Below, one piece after another: positions 36,439-45,191 of a stretch of 64,000 nt of DNA. The DNA comes from an uncultured Prevotellaceae bacterium (GTDB lineage: Bacteria; Bacteroidota; Bacteroidia; Bacteroidales; Bacteroidaceae): positions 1 to 64,000 of the forward strand of contig CACXIP010000020.1 in assembly GCA_902767775.1 (NCBI GenBank). Reading direction: 5' to 3'. The notes below the pieces were generated by a model that was given only the letters and a program-made list of their open reading frames with translations, did not search any database and had not been told where the DNA came from. How positions within the stretch are numbered: the first letter of the stretch is position 1; every line of letters begins with the position of its first letter. Both the position numbers and the translations under genes were made by a program.

Positions 36439-37995
36439 ATGATAGCCACGATACTTCCATCCAGTGCCAACTTCCACGCTGTGGAATATAATGAACGCAA
36501 GGCTGCTCAGGGCCGCGCCGAACTATTGGAGATGACCAACTTTGGCTATATTGCCATAGGCGATGCCTACACCTGGGAAGACCTCACCTCGTTTCTCTTG
36601 GATTATTCCTCCAAGAACGGACGCATCAAGTACCCACAGTTCCATCTGGCCATCTCTTGCCGGGGCAATGAATACACCCAGGAGGAACTGGTCGAGATAG
36701 CCCATCAGTATCTCCGTGAGATGGGCTACGGACAACCCGGACAGCCTCTTTTGATATATGGCCACCACGATACCGACAATAACCACATCCATGTCATCAC
36801 AAGCCGGATTGACCCATTCGGGAAGAAGATTGACCACAACTTTGAGAAGATGCGTTCACAAGACGTTATCAACCGTATCATGGGTGTTGACGAGTCTCAA
36901 CGAGTGGGTGAAGCGGTGTCTAAGGCGTTTCAATACCAATTCGCTTCTGTGCCGCAGTTCACGGCCATCCTCGAAGCCATGGGCTACGAATGCTATACAG
37001 AGGATGACGAGATAATTCTGAAACGCAACGGCGAGGTGCAGGAGAAAGTGAAGGTGCAGTTGGTGGAGAGCAAAATCTGCCATAAGAAGCAAGACAAGAA
37101 GCGTATGGCCCAACTCAAAGCCATCTTGAAGAAGTATCGTGACATGTCTGCCAATCGTCAGGAACTGCAGGATGCCATGAAAGCGAAATTCGGTGTCAGC
37201 ATGGTGTTCCTCGGCTTAAAAGATTCTCCATACGGTTACTTGATTGTTGACCACCACACCAAGGCCGTCTTCAAGGGCAGCGATGTGGTGAAGGTTAAGG
37301 AACTGCTCCAGTTCCAATCCAAGGAAGAGCGATTCCGGCAGATTGATGCCTTTATCGACCAGATGTTGGATGACAACATCAACTTAACCACCAAGGAACT
37401 CAACCAATTCCTGCGTCGCCAGTTTGGTACCAAGCTCTTGAATGGCAGCGTCCGTTTTGGTGATTCCACCTACCAGTTGCCCGAGCATATCCTAACCACG
37501 CTACGTTCCAACGACCGCCGCTCCTGGCTTCAGTCCTTCTGTCCAACCAATGAGTTGGAGCGACACATCCTTTGTCAGATTGGCAAGTACCATCATCCTG
37601 AGCGTATCACCATCCAATCCGCACCAGGATCCAACGTCGGCAAGACGGTATCGCAACTGCGCAGCATCTTCGACACCACTTCTGATGACGCTCTTGTGGA
37701 CAAGCTCCACGAGGACGGCTATTTCATCACCCGTGCCGATGACCAGTACTATTGCATCGACTTCGCCAACCGCACCATCATCAATATGAATGACTATGGC
37801 CTCGATGTGAAACGGTTTCAATCCAAACAAGTGCAGAAACAACAAGGCCAGACACAACAAATCTCTGGCTCTGGTGTCGGTCGCGCTATCGACAAGGTGG
37901 CCAAGCAGCGTGGCGGTTCAAATGACAGCAACCGTGAATGGGAAGTCGGTGGTAGTAGCTATGAGGTAGATGATGACAGGTCGTTGAAGAGGTGA
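36439..37995 (+). CDS. MOB relaxase
   Basis: A 518-aa relaxase/mobilization nuclease that nicks oriT and pilots DNA into a recipient. The metal-binding three-His motif is GHHDTDNNHIHVITSRID (about residues 108-125), and the catalytic Tyr is probably in the first 50 residues (VEYNERKAAQG). The C-terminal 180 residues are Gln-rich and less conserved. The start is ATG 36439; a GTG lies two codons before it. With only MobC beside it and no type IV secretion genes, the element would need a helper for transfer. Confidence 0.87.
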   Translation: MIATILPSSANFHAVEYNERKAAQGRAELLEMTNFGYIAIGDAYTWEDLTSFLLDYSSKNGRIKYPQFHLAISCRGNEYTQEELVEIAHQYLREMGYGQPGQPLLIYGHHDTDNNHIHVITSRIDPFGKKIDHNFEKMRSQDVINRIMGVDESQRVGEAVSKAFQYQFASVPQFTAILEAMGYECYTEDDEIILKRNGEVQEKVKVQLVESKICHKKQDKKRMAQLKAILKKYRDMSANRQELQDAMKAKFGVSMVFLGLKDSPYGYLIVDHHTKAVFKGSDVVKVKELLQFQSKEERFRQIDAFIDQMLDDNINLTTKELNQFLRRQFGTKLLNGSVRFGDSTYQLPEHILTTLRSNDRRSWLQSFCPTNELERHILCQIGKYHHPERITIQSAPGSNVGKTVSQLRSIFDTTSDDALVDKLHEDGYFITRADDQYYCIDFANRTIINMNDYGLDVKRFQSKQVQKQQGQTQQISGSGVGRAIDKVAKQRGGSNDSNREWEVGGSSYEVDDDRSLKR

Positions 37996-38199
37996 TACCA
38001 GATTTCTCGGTAATTGCCGAAGGTTGATGATTCCCCCAAAAACTTACAAAAATAGAGGAGAATCGTCAAGCCTATATAGACGAATCGAATTAAACATACC
38101 ATTTTTAGGATGTATTAACAAAACACATATCCGTACAATATTGACAATCAATATTATACGGATAGTGTCTTTATATAGAATTACTGATTCTTTCCTAAA

Positions 38200-38991
38200 T
38201 CACTTTGAAATGCCTATGGCATCTGATAGTTGAAAGGTCAACTCGCGTGTTGCCTTCATATCACTTGGAATACCAAGTGTTTCTTGGACATTTATTTTTG
38301 GTGCTTTAGCACCTGACTTGAAATCTGCTGTAGGCATATATACACATGATAGATAGTCCGTGTTATAGATGCTCAATGCGGCCACGGTGGTTGATTGTGC
38401 CAAGGTATAAGCATCAAAACCGAGGAACGTATAGTTCTCATATTGTTCTGGCAAAAAAGCAAATCTTTCTTTCAGATAATTGATGTATGCGTCCATTTTT
38501 GAAATTGACACCATCACTACAATACCTGCCAGTTTGCCGTTCTTGAATGAATAGCCCATCAGCTCTGCATCTCCACAATTTTCATATGCCAACATATCAC
38601 TGGTCTCTTGTCTGAGAGTCCCCTGAGTTTGTTTTTGCTTGATGGTAGCCTTAGATGCCCCCCAATCAGTGACAGGATCATTCATAATCATATATTTCGG
38701 ACGCACGGTCACAGGAATCTTATGCTTGCTGTTGACAGTGATAGATGTTTCACCCACATGGTTACCAGTAACTGTGTTCTTTTCTACAATAGCAACAAAT
38801 TCGTTGGAAGATACTGCGCTGTTGACATCCCCTTCAATGTTGTACGTACTACCGGCATACACAGTAATGGGTGAAGTATTGATGCTTTCCTCATCGTCAT
38901 CACTGCTGCATGACACCAAAGACATTGCTGGCAGTGCAATACATGCACAAGCCATCCACTTAACAATTTTCGATTTTTCCACTTGTTTCAT
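38200..38991 (-). CDS. Lipoprotein with an Ig-like segment
   Basis: A 263-aa lipoprotein: signal peptide and lipobox MSLVSC (Cys28) followed by SSDDDEES, a typical Bacteroidota surface-export acidic patch. Residues 40-95 (ITVYAGSTYNIEG...VGETSITVNSKHKIPVTVRP) look like a BIg2-type fold. No further motif. It stands alone between the relaxase and the defence region, divergent from the relaxase. Function unknown. Confidence 0.75.
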   Translation of the reverse strand: MKQVEKSKIVKWMACACIALPAMSLVSCSSDDDEESINTSPITVYAGSTYNIEGDVNSAVSSNEFVAIVEKNTVTGNHVGETSITVNSKHKIPVTVRPKYMIMNDPVTDWGASKATIKQKQTQGTLRQETSDMLAYENCGDAELMGYSFKNGKLAGIVVMVSISKMDAYINYLKERFAFLPEQYENYTFLGFDAYTLAQSTTVAALSIYNTDYLSCVYMPTADFKSGAKAPKINVQETLGIPSDMKATRELTFQLSDAIGISK

Positions 38992-39171
38992 AACTAAATA
39001 ATGTTTGGTTAAGTATTATTTCATAACGGCTGCAAATTTATTTTCCACTTGGTTCAAATCGTGGTACACTTACCATCAAATTCCATGCAAATATATTCAA
39101 CAAGTGTGCGACCTTTCTTCATAGATAAAAACAAATTAATAAAAAGCCCCTGTTTCACAACATTTTTCTCT

Positions 39172-39192
39172 TCTGTGAAGATAGGCTGCACT
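39172..39192 (+). repeat. Left copy of direct repeat flanking the BREX cassette
   Basis: CTGTGAAGATAGGCTGCACT occurs here and, in the same orientation, at 62578-62598. Similarity extends leftward over ATTTTTC and GTTTCA. The wider gap 38,992-39,451 otherwise holds AT-rich sequence, a -7-like TAAATTTG on the minus strand (39033-39040) and the hairpin at 39382-39411, but no gene. Confidence 0.7.
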
Positions 39193-39381
39193 GTTACATC
39201 CTATTTTTGCGTTTTGAAATGTCTAATCCCCTAAAATAAGCAACTACGGAAAAAGTAAAGAAGAAAGTGGAATGCAGCGAATCTTTATCCAGAAAAACTT
39301 ACTATTTCAAGATAGGTGGACCCAACAAATTCTATAAGTCCTATAAGAGGTAATAATAACGATGAGCCACCATCCAGATAC

Positions 39382-39411
39382 AACAGGGACGGCTTAATTG
39401 CCGCCCCTGTT
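39382..39411. terminator. Hairpin at the end of the BREX side
   Basis: AACAGGGACGGC pairs with GCCGCCCCTGTT over a six-base loop, with a weak T-run. It lies just beyond the last minus-strand gene and may terminate the BREX transcript. Confidence 0.4.
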
Positions 39412-39451
39412 CTCTTGATATTATAATCTATCAATATAATAGATTATCATT

Positions 39452-40192
39452 TCATTCACAAGTACCGATTTCACCGATAGTCAAATTCTTTGCAGTCACT
39501 ATCAGATGAGCGGAAATGAACTCTGCAACAATAAATCCATTATAGATATAGATTCTGCTTTCATCCATATAGTCGTTTCCTTTGTCAATATCAACTTCAA
39601 TCTTGATAAGGTCAGAAAACAGAAATTGTATGGTATGTTCATGGTTATCTTTACTCCAAGCTGCTATTTGGGTATCGACGATTATCTCCAAGGTGTTATT
39701 TTCACGATGATATGACATCGATTCTACCACGGCATCATGCAGATTCCATTCGTCTTCGCCATAGAAATCTTGCAATTTGTCTATCCCCACAATTCTTTCC
39801 GCTGCTTCGGGGGCAATACCCACCGTCCTTTCCTTTTCAATTCGCATCAAGAAATACTCATAATTCCGTTGTACGTCTTGACGCATGTCTTCACAATGGC
39901 TGAACTTTATCGCCTCTTCGTAATACAATTTCTTCGGCGCATACGCCCAATTATCACGAGCATGATATGCCATCCACATACAGATGAAGCCATAGCAAGG
40001 AAGTCGGTTTTTGACGCTCTGAGCGAATAAATATGCTGCTCCCATTTTGTTTAGTGAACCAGACGGGACAAAGTTCCAGAGATCCTTCCAATGGGTAAGC
40101 ACCTCATCAATGGACTTGTCGAAGACGTCTTCCACTAACGACACAACCAATCCGCTTGGGTCAGAAATGTATGAACTAAATTCCTTTTTCAT
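39452..40192 (-). CDS. Hypothetical protein at the end of the BREX cassette
   Basis: A 246-aa soluble protein starting at ATG 40192 (MKKEFSSYISDPSGL). The N-terminal half is helical, the C-terminal half (about 155-246: LHDAVVESMSYHRENNTLEIIVDTQ...) is beta-rich. It resembles many small defence or immunity proteins in size, but I recognise no family. About 120 bases separate it from the phosphoesterase upstream. Confidence 0.6.
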   Translation of the reverse strand: MKKEFSSYISDPSGLVVSLVEDVFDKSIDEVLTHWKDLWNFVPSGSLNKMGAAYLFAQSVKNRLPCYGFICMWMAYHARDNWAYAPKKLYYEEAIKFSHCEDMRQDVQRNYEYFLMRIEKERTVGIAPEAAERIVGIDKLQDFYGEDEWNLHDAVVESMSYHRENNTLEIIVDTQIAAWSKDNHEHTIQFLFSDLIKIEVDIDKGNDYMDESRIYIYNGFIVAEFISAHLIVTAKNLTIGEIGTCE

Positions 40193-40306
40193 GTCTGTCA
40201 CTATTTACTATACCTAAATAATTTCAAAGATACAACCATTTTCCCATAGCGACCATAGCGTGGCACAGGTCAGCGTAAATTCTTTTTTTCCTGGGTGATG
40301 GTTAGC

Positions 40307-40825
40307 TTATTTCTTTAGTTTGTTCTCGTATAATGTCTTTCCACGGAACACCCTGTAATCGACATCCGTCAGTGAGAGTGTAAAGGGTGGAACGGTGAAA
40401 CGATCAATCAATTGTTTCAGTGTTGTAACATTCTCATCTCTTACCCGTCCGAGGGTGACGTGTAGCATAAAGTCACTCTGAATCCGAAAACCAGCGGCTT
40501 TCATGTCCTTGCGTATTGCTCCAATTAACTCGCGGAACGATTCTGGCACACAGGTTGACGTTAGATAGATGATGAACATCCCTGATGCAGTTGCGAACAC
40601 ATCCAATTTGTCGAATGTCAACACTGGAGCATATGCCCCATTTAAATGCTTCTCCAATAAGGGGCGTAAATCAACAACCTCTGGAGTCTCATTCAGGAAA
40701 GCCAAGGTGATATGATAGAATCCATCCTGCCATCTGACTGGAATGTCTGAAAATGCGCTCCTTAGTTCTTCGAACCAAGGAGCATCCTTTTCGATGGGTA
40801 CTTGTATTTCAAGATACGACTTCAT
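40307..40825 (-). CDS. 2H phosphoesterase (LigT/ThpR-like)
   Basis: A 172-aa 2H-superfamily protein with the two diagnostic motifs HIT (residues 38-40, FYHITLAFL) and HVT (122-124, LHVTLGRV). Relatives are RNA 2',3'-cyclic phosphodiesterases or cleave 2'-5' phosphodiester bonds in oligoadenylates. I chose ATG 40825 (MKSYLEIQVPIEKDAP), the usual start for the family; a longer frame would overlap the helicase. It lies in the defence region, where such enzymes can destroy or make cyclic or 2'-5' signals. Substrate unknown. Confidence 0.8.
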   Translation of the reverse strand: MKSYLEIQVPIEKDAPWFEELRSAFSDIPVRWQDGFYHITLAFLNETPEVVDLRPLLEKHLNGAYAPVLTFDKLDVFATASGMFIIYLTSTCVPESFRELIGAIRKDMKAAGFRIQSDFMLHVTLGRVRDENVTTLKQLIDRFTVPPFTLSLTDVDYRVFRGKTLYENKLKK

Positions 40826-40875
40826 GACTCTCGTTGGCCGCTTTTTATCAACGTATGAAAGATACTGATTTCTTG

Positions 40876-42591
40876 TTATTTTTTTATTTTTCCTATTCTG
40901 AATCTGAAAGCCCATGTATCATCCCCATCAGAATCCACCGTTTGATAAACTTCTGTTGTGCCATCAATATCCGCTTCCATTCGTTTTCCCATATCTGTGC
41001 AGATAAAGACAACTTTCTTATACTGCCTTATAACAAAAGGACAATGGCCATCATTGGTGTCCCAATAACTCCATTCCTTTTTTATGGAACTGAAGATCCT
41101 GTTGATGCAGACTTTATTGTTTTTATGAAGGAATAGTTTACGGGCATATTCAGGGTCGTAAATAGTATGATGGTAATTCTTCTTTTTCCCGTCACGTATA
41201 TTGCAGAATACGGAACGCTTGACATTGAGTTCCAAAGCCCCTGTCTCATATTTGATAGGATCAAACTCTTCTGGAAGGTTCACATTCCCTTCTTTGTCTA
41301 TACAATCTACATATTGTTTAACGATGTCATCAGCAATGATCTTGTGTGAAGGTATTTTAGAAAGAAGATGTATACCCTCTAAGGTCTTACATCTGCTTAA
41401 CGCCACATATACCTGCCCGAACGTAAATGATTTTGAAGCATCAATAGCCACTTCCTCAAATGTTAACCCCTGACTCTTATGAATACTGACAGCCCAAGCG
41501 AGTTTAAGAGGAAATTGAGTATAGGTTCCTGAGACCTCGGAATAAATCGTCTTTGTCTTTTTGTCGACATAATAATCAAGTTGCTCCCATTTCGCTCTTT
41601 CAACATTCACGAGTTCTCCGCTGTCTTTTTCCACAATGATAGAGTCTTCACGTAACGCCTTTACCCATCCCATTGTACCATTTACAAACTGATGCCCGAA
41701 GTTGTCATTCCTTTGGAACATCACTCGTGACCCCACTTTGAGAGTGAGATGATATTTTACGGGAAATCGCTCACCAAACCAATTCCATGCCCAGCCATCA
41801 TAAGTTCTCGCCTTGTTTCGTAATTTGGCAAACATATCATCATTCCATTCATCTGTCATTTTGATATGCGTCATCAAAGTCACAACATTCTCATTGACTT
41901 TTGGTCGGAATTTTGGTTCATACCTCCTGTCCAATTCTTTGATGTCTTCAAGTTTAACGTTGGCCACACGGATGTCGTTGAGCAAATTGATGAAGTCACG
42001 GTTGTCTTGTCTATAGACTATCTTTAGTTCCACTACCCTATATTTGAATTTCTGAAAAGCGTAGCAACAAAAGAAATATAGTGACTTATAATATTCTCTT
42101 AGCGTTTCCCATTCATCAGACTTGACTACAGGACAGAGTTGATAAAGGTCACCAAACATGACAAGTTGAACCCCTCCAAACGGTTTGCGGCTTTTACGAT
42201 AATGCCGGAGTATCATATCCGTTGCATCAAGCATATCACACCTTACCATACTGATCTCATCTATGATAAGAATGTCTATGCTACGTACTGCTTCAGCAGC
42301 CCCATCATCAAGTTGGTAAAGGTTGGGAAGGACTTTGTGTTGTGGAAGATATGGTTTGAGTGGTAATCTGAGAAAGTTATGCATAGTGAAACCACCTGCA
42401 TTTTCAGCGGCCACACCAGTAGGGGCAAGAACAGCTAAGACTTTCTTGCCTTCATATTTCCTTCTTATTTCCTTCAATAAAGTGGTCTTACCTGTTCCAG
42501 CTTTTCCTGTGATGAAAAGGTTCTCTCCTTTTTCGATGCAAGATAGTGCCTTCTTGTGATATTTGTCAAAGGTGATTTTCTTCTCCGCCAT
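40876..42591 (-). CDS. Pif1-like SF1B helicase
   Basis: A 571-aa ATP-dependent DNA helicase of the Pif1/RecD-like group. Walker A is GKAGTGKTT (residues 29-37), Walker B ILIIDEISM (about 107), motif III QLVMFGDLYQL, and the late motifs WAVSIHKSQGLTF and YVALSRCKTLEG. ATG 42591 (MAEKKITFDKY) is chosen over an upstream TTG. The last 100 residues have no known domain. Pif1-like helicases often accompany mobile and defence loci. Not a standard BREX gene. Confidence 0.87.
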   Translation of the reverse strand: MAEKKITFDKYHKKALSCIEKGENLFITGKAGTGKTTLLKEIRRKYEGKKVLAVLAPTGVAAENAGGFTMHNFLRLPLKPYLPQHKVLPNLYQLDDGAAEAVRSIDILIIDEISMVRCDMLDATDMILRHYRKSRKPFGGVQLVMFGDLYQLCPVVKSDEWETLREYYKSLYFFCCYAFQKFKYRVVELKIVYRQDNRDFINLLNDIRVANVKLEDIKELDRRYEPKFRPKVNENVVTLMTHIKMTDEWNDDMFAKLRNKARTYDGWAWNWFGERFPVKYHLTLKVGSRVMFQRNDNFGHQFVNGTMGWVKALREDSIIVEKDSGELVNVERAKWEQLDYYVDKKTKTIYSEVSGTYTQFPLKLAWAVSIHKSQGLTFEEVAIDASKSFTFGQVYVALSRCKTLEGIHLLSKIPSHKIIADDIVKQYVDCIDKEGNVNLPEEFDPIKYETGALELNVKRSVFCNIRDGKKKNYHHTIYDPEYARKLFLHKNNKVCINRIFSSIKKEWSYWDTNDGHCPFVIRQYKKVVFICTDMGKRMEADIDGTTEVYQTVDSDGDDTWAFRFRIGKIKK

Positions 42592-42612
42592 CTCATTTAT
42601 AAACAACTTGTT

Positions 42613-43062
42613 TTATTTAAAGACCTTGTCTAATTCTTTTTTTATCGCCTTGAAAGCAAGTTTTTGGTCTTGTGAGATAGATAATCCTATTCCGCTAGAC
42701 TTTACGACAGCAACACTTTGATTGGTTTCAGCATCATAAAAACTTATAGATATATATGTATGACCGCCGTCCCATTTCTCTGACTTCACATTGATTCTTG
42801 GAGATAACACAGGCTCACCTTGGGCTATCAGTTGCACTGCTTTAGCATCCGAAACGACTGTCAATTTCCCTGATAGTTCATTTTGAACCATCATTAAAAT
42901 ATCTGCTAACTCTGCATCGCCATCATCTTCTTTCCCAAAAACAATATACTTATACTTGGACAGGTCTGTGCCATTGGAAACTGTAGTTGTGCTTTTGGAT
43001 GATGCACAAGAAACCAAGGTCGTAATGATTAGGAGTAAAGGGAAATATAAAATTCTTTTCAT
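42613..43062 (-). CDS. Small lipoprotein
   Basis: A 149-aa lipoprotein: lipobox TLVSC (Cys19), then SSKSTTT. The mature domain (YKYIVFGKEDDGDAELADILMMVQNELSGKL...) looks like a small alpha/beta fold. It lies between brxL and the helicase on the same strand, an odd place for an exported protein. No family recognised. Confidence 0.65.
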   Translation of the reverse strand: MKRILYFPLLLIITTLVSCASSKSTTTVSNGTDLSKYKYIVFGKEDDGDAELADILMMVQNELSGKLTVVSDAKAVQLIAQGEPVLSPRINVKSEKWDGGHTYISISFYDAETNQSVAVVKSSGIGLSISQDQKLAFKAIKKELDKVFK

Positions 43063-43080
43063 ATCAAGTTATGATTATAC

Positions 43081-43650
43081 CTATTCCTGAATATACGTCA
43101 CGGAGAACTCCCGGCATCGGCGGTTGACCTGTCGAGTGTTGCTGAGAGAGAAGCGGGAATACTTGTCAAAGATGTCAAGACCACGTGAGAGGACAATTTT
43201 CCACCCGTTATCAAGTTGGATGAAGCGGTCGTGGTCGGCATCGAAATGATAGGTAAACTCCACACCGTAGGTTTCCAGTTCGGCGGCGAGGTCATCAAAG
43301 ATGTCAATCATCTCGGGAATGTTCTCATCATCGTTCTGCGTATGCAGCTCGATTGAAATATCCTCGGATTCACACCTATCACGAATGGTCTGAATCAGTT
43401 CCACCAGGTTGTCAATCTGGAAGTGCATACGGATATACGGGTCTGTGATGATAATATGCTTTGCTGTTTCAAGATAGTCGCCGAACAGACGGTCATACGA
43501 TACGTTCTTTTGGTTGGCACGTACCTCGACATATTTTGAAGCCAGTTTCTTTTTGGGTTTTTCCTCAGAAGGAGTAGATGGCTTTTCTGTTTCGGGTTCC
43601 TCAGTTTGTGGGGCAGGTTTGTCCACGCTCATGCTCAGGAATGAAGTCAT
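43081..43650 (-). CDS. Detached C-terminal domain of BrxL (MIT_C-like)
   Basis: A 189-aa frame made of a Pro/Glu/Lys-rich linker (residues 8-40) and a domain of about 140 residues (YDRLFGDYLETAKHIIITDPYIRMHFQ...) like the MITD1 C-terminal phospholipase-D-like fold. In known BREX loci this domain is fused to the end of BrxL. Here it lies in the +1 frame and overlaps the brxL frame by 50 bases. Either one base was gained or lost, the ribosome shifts frame, or a separate subunit is made from the ATG at 43650. Confidence 0.7.
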   Translation of the reverse strand: MTSFLSMSVDKPAPQTEEPETEKPSTPSEEKPKKKLASKYVEVRANQKNVSYDRLFGDYLETAKHIIITDPYIRMHFQIDNLVELIQTIRDRCESEDISIELHTQNDDENIPEMIDIFDDLAAELETYGVEFTYHFDADHDRFIQLDNGWKIVLSRGLDIFDKYSRFSLSNTRQVNRRCREFSVTYIQE

Positions 43651-45187
43651 TTTCTATCTGTTCCAAAGTCTTAACCACTTTCTTCTCGCCAGTTTTTACT
43701 TTGATGTACTCAAACTTGGCTGGTTCGGCCTTGAAGGTCTCGTCGATGACATAAAGCTGGTCTTTTACACGCTTGCGACTTTCGGCTGCGAAGTCAACTA
43801 ACTCATACGCCTCCTTGTCTGTCATCTTGCCATCGGGATAGAGCAGTTTCACCATTCCAGAGAAGGTTTTGCGGATAGCCAGACTGTCACGTTCTGATAA
43901 AGAGCCGTCAAACTTGGCATAGTCTTTCAACATTGATGTCAAATCACGGTTACGCAACCCATGTAGTACGGCTGCGATGTAGTCGGTAATCAGACCGTAG
44001 CCCTTTGAGAAACTGTCTTTCTTTAACATCTTGATTTCCCATCCCGGATTATAGAGATGGATGCGGTCGAGGAACGCACCCTTGATAAATGAGGTGGGGA
44101 TACTCTCAAACAGATGGCTGGAGCGGAGCATATAAGGCACGGTATGCTTGGTGTTGCCCACAAAGGACATCGACGCACTTGCCTCGTGTGTGCCCTTGCC
44201 ACGGTTGAAGGCTTTATTGGCAAGATAGTTTTGCATCGTATCAATCAGCACGGCATCCACCGAACGGCCCTTCTGCTGCTCAAACTCGTCCCATGCCACG
44301 ACATCCCAATAGCCAACCAAGCCGAGTTCTTCATGCTTGCCCGACATGCGGACAAATAGACGTGCCGAGGTCACGTCACCACCACTGACCAGAACGCCGT
44401 AAGGTGATAGTTCTTGGAATACATGACTTTTACCTGTTCCCTTCGGACCAAGTTCAACAAAGTTGAAGTTGTTTTCAACATGAGGGAGAAGACGAGCCAA
44501 AGTAATGATTTTTTCCCTTCGGTTCATATTGTCCGGATTCAGACCTACAGTGTGCATCATGAAGTCCAACCACTCCTCCGTGGTGAAGTTCTGTCGCTGT
44601 TCTATATACTCCTCCAAATCAATATTGGAAATCTGAATGGGTTTGAGTTGTTGAATATCCCATCTCACTTTGACATCCTCTCCTGGGATGTAGCCAATGG
44701 TGACAATACACCATACTCCATTGCCGGAAAGCAGTTTGGGATTCTTGCGCACATATTCAGTACCAATGGGTACACCGCTCAAAGCCAAATTGGCGAATGT
44801 GGCATGATATTCATCGGCCTTTTCATTGAGCGTCACGGATATTTTATCAATCACACGGTGCTTGCCGGCTTCACGTATCTTACCCTTAACAGATTCAGCT
44901 TCCGCACGGTGTACGTAGTTGTTTTGGATAACTGACTTGACTTTCTCCAGACCTTCAGCGATTACTACTTCGTCGTCACTTGCGCAATACTGGCCAAGCA
45001 GATACTCCAATACGTATGTCGGCACGGGCAGACCTCCTTTCACCAGAAAAGCCAGGTCTTTTCTGACCACCTTGCCGATGAAGGAATCCATCACTTTTTG
45101 CTGTAAATGGTTTTCTGCCTTCTTTATTTCAGATTCTCCAAAACCCTTATTTATTTGGTTTTGCTCTTGCTGCTCATTCTGTTCCAT
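43601..45187 (-). CDS. brxL: BREX protein BrxL (Lon-like ATPase part)
   Basis: AAA+ ATPase core of BrxL (528 aa), a BREX type 1 component that binds DNA and is related to Lon/MCM. Walker A is GPKGTGKSHVF (about residue 247), followed by SPYGVLVSGGDVTSARLFV and VGYWDVVAWDEFE (Walker B region). ATG 45187 (MEQNEQQEQNQINKG) lies four bases behind the pglZ stop. The frame ends IENDFIPEHERGQTCPTN and leaves the usual C-terminal domain in the next frame, so the protein is shorter than typical BrxL (about 680 aa). Confidence 0.88.
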   Translation of the reverse strand: MEQNEQQEQNQINKGFGESEIKKAENHLQQKVMDSFIGKVVRKDLAFLVKGGLPVPTYVLEYLLGQYCASDDEVVIAEGLEKVKSVIQNNYVHRAEAESVKGKIREAGKHRVIDKISVTLNEKADEYHATFANLALSGVPIGTEYVRKNPKLLSGNGVWCIVTIGYIPGEDVKVRWDIQQLKPIQISNIDLEEYIEQRQNFTTEEWLDFMMHTVGLNPDNMNRREKIITLARLLPHVENNFNFVELGPKGTGKSHVFQELSPYGVLVSGGDVTSARLFVRMSGKHEELGLVGYWDVVAWDEFEQQKGRSVDAVLIDTMQNYLANKAFNRGKGTHEASASMSFVGNTKHTVPYMLRSSHLFESIPTSFIKGAFLDRIHLYNPGWEIKMLKKDSFSKGYGLITDYIAAVLHGLRNRDLTSMLKDYAKFDGSLSERDSLAIRKTFSGMVKLLYPDGKMTDKEAYELVDFAAESRKRVKDQLYVIDETFKAEPAKFEYIKVKTGEKKVVKTLEQIENDFIPEHERGQTCPTN

Positions 45188-45191
45188 ATCC

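Noticed and set aside
39049-39234. 61-aa frame between the lipoprotein and BREX
   Set aside because: AT-rich, no similarity, and it overlaps the direct repeat.
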